Below, piece after piece: positions 1-13,022 of a stretch of 64,000 nucleotides of DNA (position 1 is its first letter; every line of letters begins with the position of its first letter). Source of the DNA: Stramonita haemastoma. Lineage: Eukaryota > Mollusca > Gastropoda > Neogastropoda > Muricidae. The translations under genes were made by a program, and so were the position numbers. A model generated the notes under the pieces. The model was given only the letters and a program-made list of their open reading frames with translations. It was not told the origin of the DNA and did no database searches. The stretch spans positions 16,436,802 to 16,500,801 of the forward strand of contig CM060327.1 of the NCBI GenBank assembly GCA_030674155.1, read 5' to 3'.

Positions 1-16
1 GCACAGGGATGATTTA

Positions 17-74
<58 letters not shown>

Positions 75-125
75 AGTCTGGCTTGCTGGCTGTGTGACTG
101 TCTGTCTGTTTCCGTGTATCTGTAT
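1..125. repeat. (TCTG)n microsatellite
   Basis: Nearly perfect TCTG tetranucleotide array from about 19 to 80, decaying into impure TGTC/TGTG to 125. The same tetranucleotide recurs, always beside CT/GA dinucleotide tracts, near 9770, 10680, 11030, 26580 and 47460. Confidence 0.95.
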
Positions 126-182
126 GTTAGCTTGTCTTACAGGATAACGTGATGTTACAGCCTGATTTTTTTTACCACTTTA

Positions 183-262
183 TGTCACAGCGATTTCTCT
201 GCGTGAATTCGGCTGCTCTGCCGGGGAGAGCGCGTCGCCACAAGTGGCAGCGCCACCCAGTT
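183..262 (-). mobile_element. SINE-B 3' fragment
   Basis: The reverse complement matches the 3' body of the full SINE-B copy at 17730-18175: a GGCAGCGCCAC-like block, then GCGACGCGCTCTCCC, GCAGCCGAATTCA and GAGAAATC in the same order. Head and tail are missing. Confidence 0.7.
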
Positions 263-340
263 ATTATTTTTCGACCCTCGGGATAGTGTCAAAACACGAC
301 ACTGTGTTTATGCTGGTTTAAAAAAAAATAATGTCAACCA

Positions 341-450
341 TCACGGCAAAAGATGGCCTGTCTTCCGAAGGCGAACGGTTTTAACTGTGCGTCTACGATG
401 TTTGCGTGCGTTCGCACACAGGACCTCGGTTTTATAGCCTTCATCCGCGA
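341..450 (-). mobile_element. SINE-A central fragment
   Basis: The reverse complement carries the SINE-A central blocks in order: GACCTCGG read backwards from the CCCGTGTG core, TGCGAACGCACGCA, then GTTAAAAC and the AGGCCATC block. Both ends are lost. It lies 95 bp from a plus-strand SINE-A fragment, giving a head-to-head pair. Confidence 0.65.
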
Positions 451-544
451 TGAGTGATCTGCCACAGACTGAGTTGAAGCCAGGTTTAGACCATCACACG
501 CGTTAAGGGGACCTGCACCCCACCCCTCCACCCCTCCACCCCCA

Positions 545-790
545 TCGAGTGACATCAGTGCTAGACTCCACTCCTTTGAAAGTCTTTCTAATGGGACTTT
601 ATTAAACCATGGTCCCGTGTGCAACACGTAGACATTTTACCACACGTTCAAACCCGTTCCCCTTTTCGTAAAGAGAAGATCAGTGTGTGGCGGTGGAGAG
701 GGATGTCAAAATGTTCAAGACCACATGTACACTGGGACTAGATGTTAAAAGACACTAGGTGCTTATTTCATTATCTTAGATACAAAACAA
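545..790 (+). mobile_element. SINE-A body and 3' end
   Basis: Contains GACATCAGTGCTAGACTCCAC, a degenerate GGTCCCGTGTGCAACAC core, ACACGTTCAAACCCGTTCC, and the terminal GTGCTTATTTCATTATCTTAGAT. The tRNA-like head is absent. Divergence from the full copy at 11746 indicates an old insertion. Confidence 0.75.
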
Positions 791-825
791 AATGATTTGC
801 TCCCTGTGTGTGCGTTGTCGTGGTT

Positions 826-980
826 GTATGCAGTAGTGTGTATGTGTTGTGTGTGTGTTGTAGTGTGTTGTTGTGTGTGTGTGTGTGTGTGTTGTGTGCT
901 TGTGTGCTTGTGTGTTGATGTGCGTGTGTCTGTGTCTTGGTTGTTGTATGTATTCTGTGCACGCGCGCGCGCGTGTGTAA
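826..980. repeat. Impure (TG)n with a short (CG)n tract
   Basis: TG-rich tract interrupted by TTG and TGCT, ending in an alternating CG run at about 961-972. All open frames over it (Cys/Val or His/Thr) are microsatellite translations. Confidence 0.9.
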
Positions 981-1040
981 TAAACATTTATGCAATTTAA
1001 TTCTTAGTATTGTTTTATTGGCTTTTCTTGTAACGTGGTC

Positions 1041-1930
1041 ACTCAAGCTAAATTATCGCCAGAAAAAAAAGCTTAGAAGCAGGAAATTGTGTGTGTTGAT
1101 TGATACTGAAACCAATGATGACCCAGAAAAACCCTGTCTGAATGAAAGCTTTGCAGAGGAGAAGCAATGATTTACCTCCCTTTGCACTGTTAGGCAAGTA
1201 AGTTTGCGTACAAGTTGAGTGAAAAGGTTTACAAATATGCAGTATTCCAATCAGTTTGCAAATCAGTGGGGTAAACAAGTTTCTCCACAAGAATGGGCAA
1301 TTTAGTCCTTGCATGACTTGTCACATTCTTGTTCTAGCTTCATCTTTCCACCTCTAGTGTTACGAAATTCAAAGCGTGTGAAAAATGTCTTTGTGTGATG
1401 AGGAAGTGAGGGCTTTTGGCTTAATTAGTGTACATAATCTTACTTAGATAAAGAAGAAATAAAGAAAGGAACAACAAATAAAAAGTAACATTAACTGGCA
1501 CTCCACAGTCATAAAACGGAAAATAGAGCAATGGCATGAGAAAATTAATGAAATAGGGTACAAAAAAACCTCCAACTTTTAAAAGCTTCCTATTCATACT
1601 GATTCAGTCTGTTTTCTGCGCAGTACCATTCTAAGAGGCGGAAAACAAGCTTGTAACCACAGCGGTGCTGAAGGGAGATTCTTGGTTTCATTAGACCCTG
1701 ATAAAGCGTAGCACCTTTGTCCAATCGCTCTATGAGGAGAGACGAGGACTCCAGAATTGCATCTGGGGCATGAAATAATCATGCGTTTGACACGTGGTGC
1801 CAGAACAATCTGACGTGCTGCATTAATCCTTGATGGACACAGAAAGGCTCAGATTGCACTGTAGGAAAACACTGGACCATTGACAGAGAAGACACAGACT
1901 TGCACTGAGTGTAGGTACACACTGATCCTT
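1041..1930. other. No supported gene
   Basis: AT-rich sequence of normal complexity. A GTAAGT at 1198 follows a short open stretch, but there is no good acceptor upstream, so no exon is called. Confidence 0.6.
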
Positions 1931-1939
1931 CCTTTGACG

Positions 1940-2333
1940 AGGATTTCACACACATAAACACACAAAACACATGCACATAAACACAACACACATAACACAC
2001 ACACACATACAAACACACTAACACAGACACACACCAAATGATGATGATGATGAATATGGATTATAGCGCCAAATCTGAAAGCAAACAAACGAAGCGCTCA
2101 CATACACACACGCCCCAGCCGCGCGCGCGCTGGGCCAACACACAAACACACACAAAACACACAACAAACACACACACAAAAACACACACAACACACACAC
2201 ACACAAACACACACACACATGTCATGTGAACGAGTTACAGCACATAAGCGCTTATCCCATTTTCTTACAAATCAAAGTAGAAAAAAGATACACGCACAAA
2301 CACACACACACACACACATAAACACACACACAT

Positions 2334-2375
<42 letters not shown>

Positions 2376-2392
2376 ACACACACACACAACTA
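1940..2392. repeat. CA-rich microsatellites with a TATAGCGC repeat end
   Basis: Impure CA repeats at 1950-2035, 2125-2220 and 2290-2392. Between them, 2037-2101 begins with (ATG)n and reads ATTATAGCGCCAAATCTGAAAG, then AAGCGCT. This resembles 8536-8607, where (AAT)n is followed by TATAGCGC and AAAGCGCTT, so both look like 3' ends of one dispersed retroelement family. Confidence 0.8.
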
Positions 2393-3200
2393 CATTTGTG
2401 TGAATTACATTTTCCTGTCTTCCAAATTATTACGGTCGATTAAAATCAGCACTACACTCACTTAGACCTGCTTCAATTCAGTAAAACCACATTTTGAGAT
2501 TGTGAAAAGAAGTTAATCATGTAATACATTTTCTGACTTTAAGCGGAACAGAAGTGAGCTTTGTGGGGTTCCAACTCGTCTCAGTTTTAATAATAATGAG
2601 TGGACTGACCGTGCTACCACAGGGGGTGCGAAACACGAGGAAGGATCAAGAGATTTCATTTGTCCACTCTCAATATCCCAGACAGAGAATTTTCTGAAAA
2701 CAAAGAACCCCAGAATCAAATGAAATTATCAGCAAAAGATTTGGGCAGCATTTTCAAACAACAGGTTGTCATGATTTATAACTTAAAATTCCTAACTTAA
2801 AAGACTACGGTTTCCAATCTCCCCAATTACAACATGGGAAAGCTCAGCCAAAAAGATCTCGCTACTTTATAGATTAAAGGAAAATGCATTTAAAACCAAA
2901 TTTGGGACAGGTGGTACGTGCTGTTGTGGTGGAAAACTTTTAAAGTTTTCAATCAAGTTTTGAATGTAATGTCTTGCCTGATATTCCCGTTTGTTGATTT
3001 GAAAATGTTTTCGGGGACTTCCCGTCAATATTTTGAATTTCTCAATATTTGATTTAAAATTCAGGTGTCCGTTTACTTTAGATTAGACAGTAGCCTTTCC
3101 TGGTTCCAAAACCCTTTTGGTTTACAAATAACGGGTCATAAATCATAACATGGATGTGCAATGGTACACGATTCTTTATGAAACAATAGGGCCATGACAC
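2393..3200. other. No supported gene
   Basis: Unique-looking AT-rich DNA. Open frames here are short and have no splice or codon support. Confidence 0.6.
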
Positions 3201-3590
3201 TTATCATTACGTGTATATAGACATATGTGCAAAAACAACGTGCACGCACACACAGACACACATACGCACACACAGACAGTGCTCAGCACAGCCCATGGTA
3301 TTCCAGCCATTCCCTCTGCTGCAGCAAAGTCAGCACACACTGCTTTGATGTCAGGAGCAGAACTAATGGACATGGCCTCCCCCTCACCAGGGCAAAGATC
3401 ACAGCCTTTCACAGATGCATGCTCACAGCTTGTCCATGTTACATTAATTTGCTCTAACCAAGACATCAAAGCTGAGGATTTCCCTTCACGTTCAAGTCTT
3501 CATTTTTCATTTCTATGTTGCACAGGAGTATACCCCGATGGCTTTGAAGTCCTGGTTGAAGTTGATGCTGAAGCTTTATGTGTTTAAACT
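3200..3590. other. Segment open on both strands, possible exon
   Basis: After a short CA tract, about 95 codons are open on both strands. The plus frame (3225-3587) is rich in Ala/Ser and ends at TAA. The minus frame (3176-3469) has four well-spaced cysteines (motifs TSCEH, KGCDLCPG, AVCADF). A weak minus-strand acceptor (TCCTCAG) lies near 3470. I recognise neither product. It could be an exon or an old transposon fragment. Confidence 0.25.
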
Positions 3591-3880
3591 TGCTTCCATG
3601 TCAGTTCCTGCAATGTGTATGTAGAGGGTGGCTGTATGGATGCTCAGACAGACATTAATACTGCTGATGAGAGAGCAGGGTTATGTGTCAGGTCATCGGG
3701 AATTTTTGTGTGTGTTTTTGAAAAAAGATATAATAAAAGAGCTAGCATTGGCAAGAATCGCATAAATACTGTCTTTTTTCTACTTCATTTTGCTGTTGAA
3801 ATTGTTGTGATTCTTGTTTTTGTTGTTTTGTAGTTATTGCTGTTGGTTTTTTTTTCTCTTTCAGCATGCTGTGATTAATT

Positions 3881-4302
3881 GTGGCGCTCCACCACGAAAT
3901 GAGTCGCTTAGCACATTACCCAATTTTGCGCTAGGAGCTTTTAAAGGCAGGTGGGGGTCAAATTGTCAATTTTGTGATTTTGATTGATTATTAAACTAGA
4001 TCTGTTTATTTATCTTATAATGAAATATCAAGGTATGATTTTTATTCCTTTTGCTTTTAAATGTGTTTTGAAAATACCAAAGCACTCATTCTGACAACCT
4101 GTTACTAAAATAAACTTGCCCGTTTCTCATTTTGTCTCATCCTGCAGTCTATCATTTCAATTTGTAATAATGTTGCACAGAATTGTCCGATTTTCAATCT
4201 GTTTTTTGTATTTGATAGCCACTTTATTGCACATTAATAACATGTCAATAACTAAAAATTGATCTCATGTGCACTCCGTCTCATTATGTGGTGGAGCGTC
4301 AC
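3881..4302 (+). mobile_element. MITE copy 1, 15-bp terminal inverted repeats
   Basis: Starts GTGGCGCTCCACCAC and ends GTGGTGGAGCGTCAC, inverted repeats with one mismatch. Both sides carry a direct AATT, consistent with a 4-bp target duplication. The interior aligns end to end with the inverted copy at 60670-61061, including GCGACTCATTTCG, the CTGCAGTCT block and CCGATTTTCAATCTG. It encodes nothing. The superfamily is undetermined because 4-bp duplications occur in several. Confidence 0.9.
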
Positions 4303-4785
4303 AATTGTTGTTATTTTACCAATTAATGTTGTTTAGTTGTTTATGCTGTCGTTACTTTTGTTGATTATTTGTCTTTCTTCTTTTATATTACATGGTCTAA
4401 AAAATATTTTCTGTCATTTTGAAATGGATTATTTTGGGAAGTGATGGCAAATCATTCATATGTAACAAGTTCTATGTGAGTATGAAAAGACATCTTAAAG
4501 CATTTCTTTAAACAAAAAAACACATTTTTGTACATCCAATGCTTCATTAAAGCTATTAACTGGGATATTGATTCTTGTTTTAATGTCATTTTACAAATAA
4601 ACAAGATTTTCCCCAGACATAGCACTTATGCATCCCCGAGCTAAAAATTGAATGCTGACATCATAGTTTCTGCCTTTTTGTTTGTACTGCAGATGCACAT
4701 ATTAACAGCTCTGCTATCTGTTTCAGTTCCGCTTAAAAAAAGAAGGTTACAGAAAAAAATGGCTTAGCTACAGAAAACATTCATC

Positions 4786-4855
4786 AGCTCAGTTTAGGGA
4801 CACTCTGGACATTTCCAGATAATGGGGCAGCAGAAGACATCTGACTAGCCATGTG
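4786..4855 (+). repeat. Member 1 of a 70-bp dispersed repeat
   Basis: Reads CTCAGTTTAGGGACACTCTGGACATTT, AGATAATGGGGCAGCAG, ACATCTGACTAGCCAT in pieces. The same order of blocks occurs at 5790-5858 (TTCAGTTTGACGAACATTCTGG, AGATAAGGAGGCGGCAG, CCATCTGACCAGCCAT). Same strand, about 1 kb apart, roughly 80% alike by eye. Confidence 0.65.
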
Positions 4856-5789
4856 TGTGTGTGTGTGTGCTGGTGTTGGGGGATGTTTTGATTTGTTTGT
4901 TTAATTGTTTTAGTATATTTGTTATTACTTGTCCTGTCAAGGCTGTATGATATATGAGGTTTTTGTTTGTAAACTTAACACAAGTTCCCAGGTAAAATAA
5001 GAGCAGAGCATAATTATAAGTTCTTTTACTCCTTTTTTTCAAAGTGAAATGACTGCCTGATATCACCATAACTAATGCCTGTTCTGTTTATAGGCTGCTT
5101 CATCATCGGAATGTATCAGATACTGAAGAGTTGTAACAAAACGTATCAACACTTTATAGTTTAATAATGGAACTGAGGCTAAAAACTTGAACAAAATAGC
5201 AGAAAAGCTTGCAAACTTCTTGTTGTATCACAGTAGTTTCCTTGGCGCAATGACAATCAAAACATCTTTGAATATTAAGCATATTTCTCATTCAAAAGTG
5301 TAAGGTACTGAATACACGCATTCTCATTATCTGAAACTTAAGTCAGAAAGTTTACCAAGGAATGTCAGATGGACTTTTAAAAGTGATAAAGTCGTACATA
5401 ATTATCATCAGACCTTCACTGATTTGATCTGTTTTTGATTTTGACATTGTAGAGTTAACACAAACGCACTATGTCACAATTGAAAAGACAACCCACTAAC
5501 CAAAAACACTGACACCATGATAACTCTTTCTTTCTCTTATTGTAGATACATAACTTATTCATTCTGTCTGAACAGTTACAACACTTTTTTTATAACGTTT
5601 TTCTTCTTTTTTTTCAAATAGTTTACACAAAAAAAACAGAAGCCGGAAAAATACCCCCACACCCACAAACATACAAATCATAACCAACAGCAAAATTAAC
5701 AATTCTATTGTACAAAAACCAAACAAACAAGTCCACAAAAAGCAACAAGCAACAGCATCATCGGACAAACATAAAATGGCTTTAAAAAC

Positions 5790-5858
5790 GGGGTTCAGTT
5801 TGACGAACATTCTGGCCATTTTTAGATAAGGAGGCGGCAGCCATCTGACCAGCCATAT
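5790..5858 (+). repeat. Member 2 of a 70-bp dispersed repeat
   Basis: Partner of 4786-4855. Both copies are followed by a T-rich TTTGTTTG stretch, so the duplication may extend beyond the aligned core. Confidence 0.6.
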
Positions 5859-6761
5859 GTTTGCAAATGTTTTGAATGCTTTGTTTGCTTTGTTTCTTTC
5901 CTTTTATTTTTGATCGTCATTTTAGGACAGTAGAATACACTACAGTTATAGTTACGAGGAGCTAGAATGGTATAATGTTCAGAAAAATAGCATTCATATG
6001 GTTTAGGAAATCAGAATATTTTGTAGTAGCTCTAACTTCAGATATTTTTAATTCATATTCTGAATTCAGATTTTTTTTCTGAGATACGCTGCAAACAAAG
6101 AAATAAAAAATAAATGAAAGAAACACCGAAGAGCTGAGACAAAAGAACAAACCAAATGCAAAATATCCCAGAGGAACATAAACAAGCAAAGAACAAAGCA
6201 AGGAAACAAAGCAAAAACCATCACCTCTCTTCCCGAAACAAAATAAATCTTGCCAAAACACCGAACAACAGAGAAAAACACAAAGAAAAAAAACAAACAA
6301 AAAATAAACAAAAAGTAAGCAAAGGAACAAACAACAAGCAAAACACGGGAAAACTAAATAAACAGATTAACAAAGAGAAAAAAACGAAAAAATATCACAC
6401 CATAAAGCAAACAGTAGGATGCACAGCAGGTATTCAAATAAAAAACAACTGCTGAATAAATAGAAAGAATAAATAACATGCATGTAAATGAATACAAAAA
6501 ACAGGAAGGTAGAAGAACATAAACAAAGACAGACGGAGACGTAAGCAGCTAGAAAGACATGCAAATAAGCTGACAGACACAAACAGAAAAGGGACGACGA
6601 ATAGAGAAAGAGAGACAGTCACACGAACAAGCAGACAGACAGGTAGACAAAAGAGAAAAAAAATGAACGAGCGAATAGCAGAAGGAAAAGAAAGAAATAG
6701 AAACAGAGGCACAGAAAGAGAAACAGGAAGAAACGAAGACAAGAAGAATAAATAAAAAAAT

Positions 6762-6764
6762 CAT

Positions 6765-6825
<61 letters not shown>

Positions 6826-7200
6826 CAGAGACAGAGACAAGAGAGACACAAGAGAGAGAGAGATGGAAGGAGGAAGGAGGAGGAGAGACAGAGACAGAGA
6901 GAGAGACAGAGACAGAGAGAGAGAGAGAGATGAAGGAGGAGGAGGAGAGGAAGAAGAAGAAGAAGAAAAGAAGAAGAAGAAGAAGAAGAAGAAGAAGAAG
7001 AAGAAGAAGAAGAAGAAAAGAAGAAGAAAAAAGAAGAAGAAGAAAGAAGAAAACGAAAACAAACAACAACAAACAACAAAAACAACAAACAACACATGGG
7101 CAACGAAAGAAAAGACAGATGAACAAGCGTAAAAAGCAGAGAAGGAAAGAAGGAAGCAGGAAAAAGAGAAAGAAGACAATAAGACAAACTGAAGAAAAGT
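6762..7200. repeat. 430-bp polypurine tract: (GA)n then (GAA)n
   Basis: Pure GA at 6766-6818, impure GA/CAGA to 6930, GAA triplets at 6951-7050, then purine-rich decay. Mirror-symmetric purine tracts of this kind can form triplex DNA. The Ser/Leu, Phe and Lys/Arg/Glu frames across it are artefacts. Confidence 0.95.
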
Positions 7201-7317
7201 GGAAAATGTAGAGGCACATACATATTATGGAAATGTTCCAGTGGCCGTTCAATTTCAATGTCGTGGAGTGCTTAATTTTGATGGAGAGATCTACCGTGAT
7301 TCTCACTGCTATGAGGT

Positions 7318-7606
7318 AAAAAGGTAAAGGTGTCCCATAACCTATGCGGTAGTAGGGAGCGGGCATCAGAGACCTCAGCTTCTCTAGGGCCAGCATATAA
7401 GGGCGGCGCCCATCTCCTCTCCCTCATGCTTTACCTTCCCTGACGCTAAAGAGGGCAGGTACCCATTTACAGCTGGGGAACTGGGGGGACTGTACTGAAG
7501 CCAAAACACACCAACGGTCACCCATCCAACTGGCAACCACGCTCGATGCTGTAAACTTTAACTTGGAGAAAGCGAATGCTCTGACCACTGAGCTATCACC
7601 GCCCCC
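7318..7606 (-). mobile_element. SINE-C, near full length
   Basis: On the minus strand it opens GGGGGCGGTGATAGCTCAG, TGGTCAGAGC, a good tRNA A box (TAGCTCAGTGG). It continues through a degenerate ATCGAGCGTGG B-box region to a body with GGTACC, AGGAGATGG, and TAGAGAAGCTGAGG, ending near CCTTTACC. Three more copies lie at 55020, 55563 and 62428. Confidence 0.8.
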
Positions 7607-7689
7607 CAGTCTTGCACAGCTACAGTGTTGAAATCAACACCGAAGACAACCGTTTTCATGGGAACTCTTCTTCCCATGCTGGAGACACG

Positions 7690-8100
7690 AGAACTGTATG
7701 ATATGGATACCTACTTGTGTAGGGACACCAAGTGAGATTGTGCATTGCAACTAATGCTGAAGAGATTGTACAATACGGACTCATGGGTGTTTAGGGACAC
7801 TAGCTGAGGTTGCATATTGCAGCTGATGCTGAAGACACTCAAAATATGGACAGCTGCGTGTTTAGGGACACCTACTGAGATTGTAATATTGTTCCCAATG
7901 CTGACGATACTATAAAATATGGACATATGGGTGTTTAGGACACCAGCTGAACGCCTACTGCAACAAATGCTATAAATAGATACTATGCAATATGGACACC
8001 TGCATGTTTAGGGACACTAGTTGAGATTGCACATTACAACTAAAGCTGGATATAGCTCTGGCACCTGCGATTTAAGGACACGAAATGAGATTGTATATTT
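7690..8100 (+). repeat. About 5.5 units of a 72-bp tandem repeat
   Basis: Units share AATATGGACA, GTGTTTAGGGACACTAG, TGAGATTGCATATTGCAAC and AATGCTGAAGA at intervals of 70-76 bp. The units are clearly diverged. The array abuts the SINE-C copy and contains no credible frame. Confidence 0.85.
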
Positions 8101-8409
8101 TAACGAAATAAAACTCAACAACCTTACTGGCCTTACGGCATCTAGAAGTAATGGCAAAGTCAGACAAGTGCAATGTTCCCTTTGTCTCTTCTCTCTCATC
8201 AACATTTTTGTATAATTCAATCTTATGCCCATAAAAGTTGCAATAACCAAAACAAAAGATTCCAAGTAATGACACGCCTCTGTCCAGACTGTGTTTTCGC
8301 TTTTTCTATCTCTGTCTGACCCGTAAACACTCCTGGTGTTGATAGGCCTCACATCGATGGCCACGTCCAAACATTAATTTAATTTCAGGGACATAGGAAA
8401 TGTAATTTA

Positions 8410-8462
8410 GTGCGTGCATGCGTGCAAACACACGCACACACACTCCACAACTCACACTCACA

Positions 8463-8511
<49 letters not shown>

Positions 8512-8720
8512 ACGTACGTGCGTGCGTGAGTGTGAGCAAAATAATAATAATAATAATACATGGAATTTGTATAGCGCTATATCTTGTAAAAACAAATCAA
8601 AGCGCTTGCATTCGACCAACACAAACACAATTAACAACAATTTACAGTTTTAACAAATTAGAATGTACACACACACACTCACGCACGCACGCACGCAAGC
8701 ACGCAACACGCACGCGGGCA
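8410..8720. repeat. Compound microsatellite with a TATAGCGC repeat end
   Basis: (CA)n at 8463-8508 runs into ACGTACGTACGTGCGTGCG. (AAT)n at 8536-8560 precedes TATAGCGCTATATC and AAAGCGCTTG, the same dispersed element end as 2037-2101. CA and ACGC repeats follow at 8670-8720. Confidence 0.85.
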
Positions 8721-9680
8721 CACACACCTACAAACGTTATGCACTTTGGCAGGTGATGTTGAAGGCAGGGACGGTAAGAGATGGAAGCGGAAAGGAGAAA
8801 ACTTAGGTTTTCACGCACGTTTTCACGTAGGTACGTACGTGCGAGCACGCAAACATGTACACCTATACAAAGATACATGCATGATAGATGCACCTGCCAA
8901 ATACAAACACATACGCATATAGCAGGTAATAGTGATTTATAGCTTTGGCAAGATTTAGTTAACACCTCTGTCTAGCAGTGCTGCTTGTTTATTTCTTTTC
9001 TGTTTGTATGTCTGTGGAATAATAAGGGGCAGTGTCACCCTAACAGACATGAAAAAACACAACAGGATATAAACAACACAAACAGGCAAAATAAACAATA
9101 CTTTCATTTAAATAAACACAAACAGCGACACAAGCAGAAACAAACAAAAAAACAAACAAAGCATAAAACAAAACAACAAAACTGAGGTCACAAGTTCATC
9201 TTGTGAACATTTAATCCATTTTCCAGTAATGATCTGGCTGACTCCAAAACGTGGATTTCTCAGAACAAGAGTAGATTTTTCTTTTTCTCCTGGTCGTCGT
9301 TTTGCATGAAGTATGTTTGTTTACTTTGTAGCCAGGCAAACTGTTTTCTGGGCTATGTACTTTAACCTGTTTTTTTTTCTTCAAGATCTCTAAAAAGAAA
9401 AAAAGTCATTTTAAGAACAGCTTTATTTTCTCAAATTGCGCTGAGTTTACTGCCATCAAATTGTCTATCAGTTGCTAGGAAGAAAAAAAACACAGACAAA
9501 AGAGAGAACTGTATTTTTGTTTGAAAAAACGTTGGCTGGTTAGTCGATTGAATGAATTGATTACTTGATGATCACAGTTTTCAGTTTCCCCAACTTGCAG
9601 CTACTCTGCGATATAAAAATGGCCTTATTCCCACTTCAATTCTGCTGCTTAATAAGGGCATGACAACAAATCTAAACTGA
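8721..9680. other. No supported gene
   Basis: AT-rich, with an AAACAAAC-type A-rich patch at 9055-9180. No splice-bounded frame was found. Confidence 0.6.
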
Positions 9681-9685
9681 CCCAA

Positions 9686-9969
<284 letters not shown>

Positions 9970-10074
9970 AAGAGAATGAACGAATGCATGAATAAACAAA
10001 ATGATCATCTTTGATATACAAGAATGAAGATTGCAAGTCAAGTGAAGTTTATTGATGATATGCGCGCTAACCTG

Positions 10075-10394
10075 CGCGTGCGCGCGCGCACGCGCGTGCG
10101 TGTGTGTATATTTGTTTTTTTGTTTTGGTTTTGTTTTTTTTTTCGTCTCCCCGCTTATTTAAATGTCATTATTTAGATGTCTCATTTCGTTGATAGATTG
10201 TACATTAATTCTTAGGATGTTTATCCTTGGTTTTTTCTGGTTTTGTTTTGTTTGCTTCTTTTTGGCTTTTTTTTTTATAACGTATGAATGTAAAAGAATG
10301 GATGATAAGGTAATTGTTTGAATTTTATGTTTCTTTTTTTTCCTCATAACTTAAAAAAAATACCTCATGTGCATGTGCGCGAGCGGTTATATGC

Positions 10395-10477
<83 letters not shown>

Positions 10478-10510
10478 TGGGTGGGTGGGTGGGTGGGTGG
10501 GTGTGTTTGA
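10075..10510. repeat. (GC)n, (GT)n and (GGTG)n tracts
   Basis: Alternating GC/CG at about 10075-10103, GT at 10397-10471 with one interruption, then GGTG/GGGT at 10471-10503. Between them, 10104-10396 is T-rich DNA with no supported gene. Alternating GC and GT tracts are Z-DNA candidates. Confidence 0.9.
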
Positions 10511-10529
10511 TATGTATGTGCGTGTGCGT

Positions 10530-11745
<1,216 letters not shown>

Positions 11746-12134
11746 GGGGGGACGGATAGCCTAGTGGTCAGAACATTGCGCTGGCAATTTGACGACCCGG
11801 GTTCGAGTCCGGTCAAGGAGATTTTTCTCCTGGAGTTAACATCAGTGCTGACTCCACTCTCCCCAAAAGTCCTTCGGATGAGACTTTAAACCAAGGCCCC
11901 GTGTGCGAACGCACGCAGAACACCTTGCGCACACGTTAACTCCTGTTCCGCTTTTCGTAAGAGCAGGCCATCGTGTGCCGGTGGGAACAGATGACATTTA
12001 CAAAACTGCATACACACGGGGACTGGATGTAAAAAAGCACAAGAGTGCTTATTCCATTATCCTCGATATAAAAGAATAAATCAATCAAATCAAATCAAAC
12101 AAATCAAATCAAATCAAATCAAATCAAATCAAAT

Positions 12135-12138
<4 letters not shown>
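11746..12138 (+). mobile_element. SINE-A, full-length reference copy
   Basis: The tRNA-derived head has A box TAGCCTAGTGG (11757-11767) and a consensus B box GGTTCGAGTCC (11800-11810), 32 bp apart, as in an internal RNA polymerase III promoter. The body carries GTTAACATCAGTGCTGACTC, CTTCGGATGAGACTTTAAAC, the CCCGTGTGCGAACGCACGC core, CGTGTGCCGGTGGGAACAG and a terminal GTGCTTATTCCATTATCCTC. It ends in an (AATCA)n tail at about 12075-12138. It is non-autonomous and needs a partner LINE; none can be assigned here. Confidence 0.92.

Positions 12139-12223
<85 letters not shown>
12139..12223. repeat. (TC)n
   Basis: Pure TC run starting exactly where the SINE-A (AATCA)n tail ends. Confidence 0.97.
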
Positions 12224-12225
<2 letters not shown>

Positions 12226-13022
12226 AGAAAGAAAGAACAGCTCTAAAGCAGCCTCACATTCTATGAAAGGAAAGCAATCATCAAATCAATAGCCTAAGCC
12301 CGTTTAGAGAAGAACATTACCACCATCTCAGAAGAGAAGAAAAGGTCATCATTCTAAGACTCTGCACTGAGCACATCATGATAAATCACCATATGTCCAC
12401 AAAACTGAACTCGCTCCTTCTCCCCTGTATGACTGTGTTTAAAAAAAAACTTGACAGGCAGGCACATCCTTCAAAAGATACACGCTATACAGCGACCTTA
12501 GGAAGATTGTGTGGCCAACGGGGATAACCCTGCAAACCAAGCTGTACAGCCCATGAGAGGAGCTGGAAAGGACATGCCATTATTTTACGTAGACACATCT
12601 GACGGTGCAAAGTGAACGAGAGAAGGGCTTGCGAAAAGGAACTGTGCTTACAATAGTGTCATCTACTAGACATACTGACAGAACTGGACGCTAATTGAGG
12701 TTTTTAAAACATCAGACATTTTTTTAATCGATGAGACCATTATCGCTTCAGAAAAAAAATGTCCAGCTTGAAAAGAAGACATATGAAATTTGGCAGTCAC
12801 ATTTGAATGATTCTCCCACCTTAAAGAACTCACCTTGATGGACATTCCCTGGCTACCCCCCCCATCTCCTTGGCCTGAAAAAGGGGGAAAGGGTAAAACA
12901 AGGTAAAAAAAAAAGGACAACATTGGTCTCTGCAGTGGTTTTATCTTAAGAAACATGACTAAACAGGGCAAAACAACTTTCAACATCTTCATCAATGATG
13001 GGGTCTTAATGGACTGATTTGT
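12224..13022. other. Region upstream of the RTE ORF
   Basis: No intact gene. A plus frame at 12475-12550 (SDLRKIVWPTGITLQTKL) vaguely resembles the palm/thumb region of non-LTR reverse transcriptases. A frame at 12960-13015 (FNIFINDGVLMD, then a stop) may be a frameshifted remnant of the missing endonuclease part of the element that follows. Both are tentative. Confidence 0.4.

Larger units (their letters stand above)
4303..6760. other. AT-rich DNA without a supported gene
   Basis: Contains a (GT)10 at 4852-4871 and an A-rich stretch at 6080-6480 made of AAACAAAC-like runs. The minus-strand hydrophobic frame at 5559-5819 and the frames at 5962-6740 follow from A-rich plus-strand composition and show no splice signals. 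Confidence 0.6.

Noticed and set aside
5559..5819. 86-codon minus frame resembling a membrane segment with a basic tail
   Set aside because: The plus strand is A-rich (AAACAAAC), which yields Phe/Leu/Cys/Val and Lys by composition; no splice or start context.
6549..7396. Minus frames of 186-224 codons, Ser/Leu/Phe-rich, membrane-like
   Set aside because: Read through GA and GAA repeats; hydrophobicity is an artefact of the repeat.
11757..11810. A free tRNA gene
   Set aside because: A and B boxes are present, but no acceptor stem or anticodon arm is kept and the sequence continues into a SINE body.
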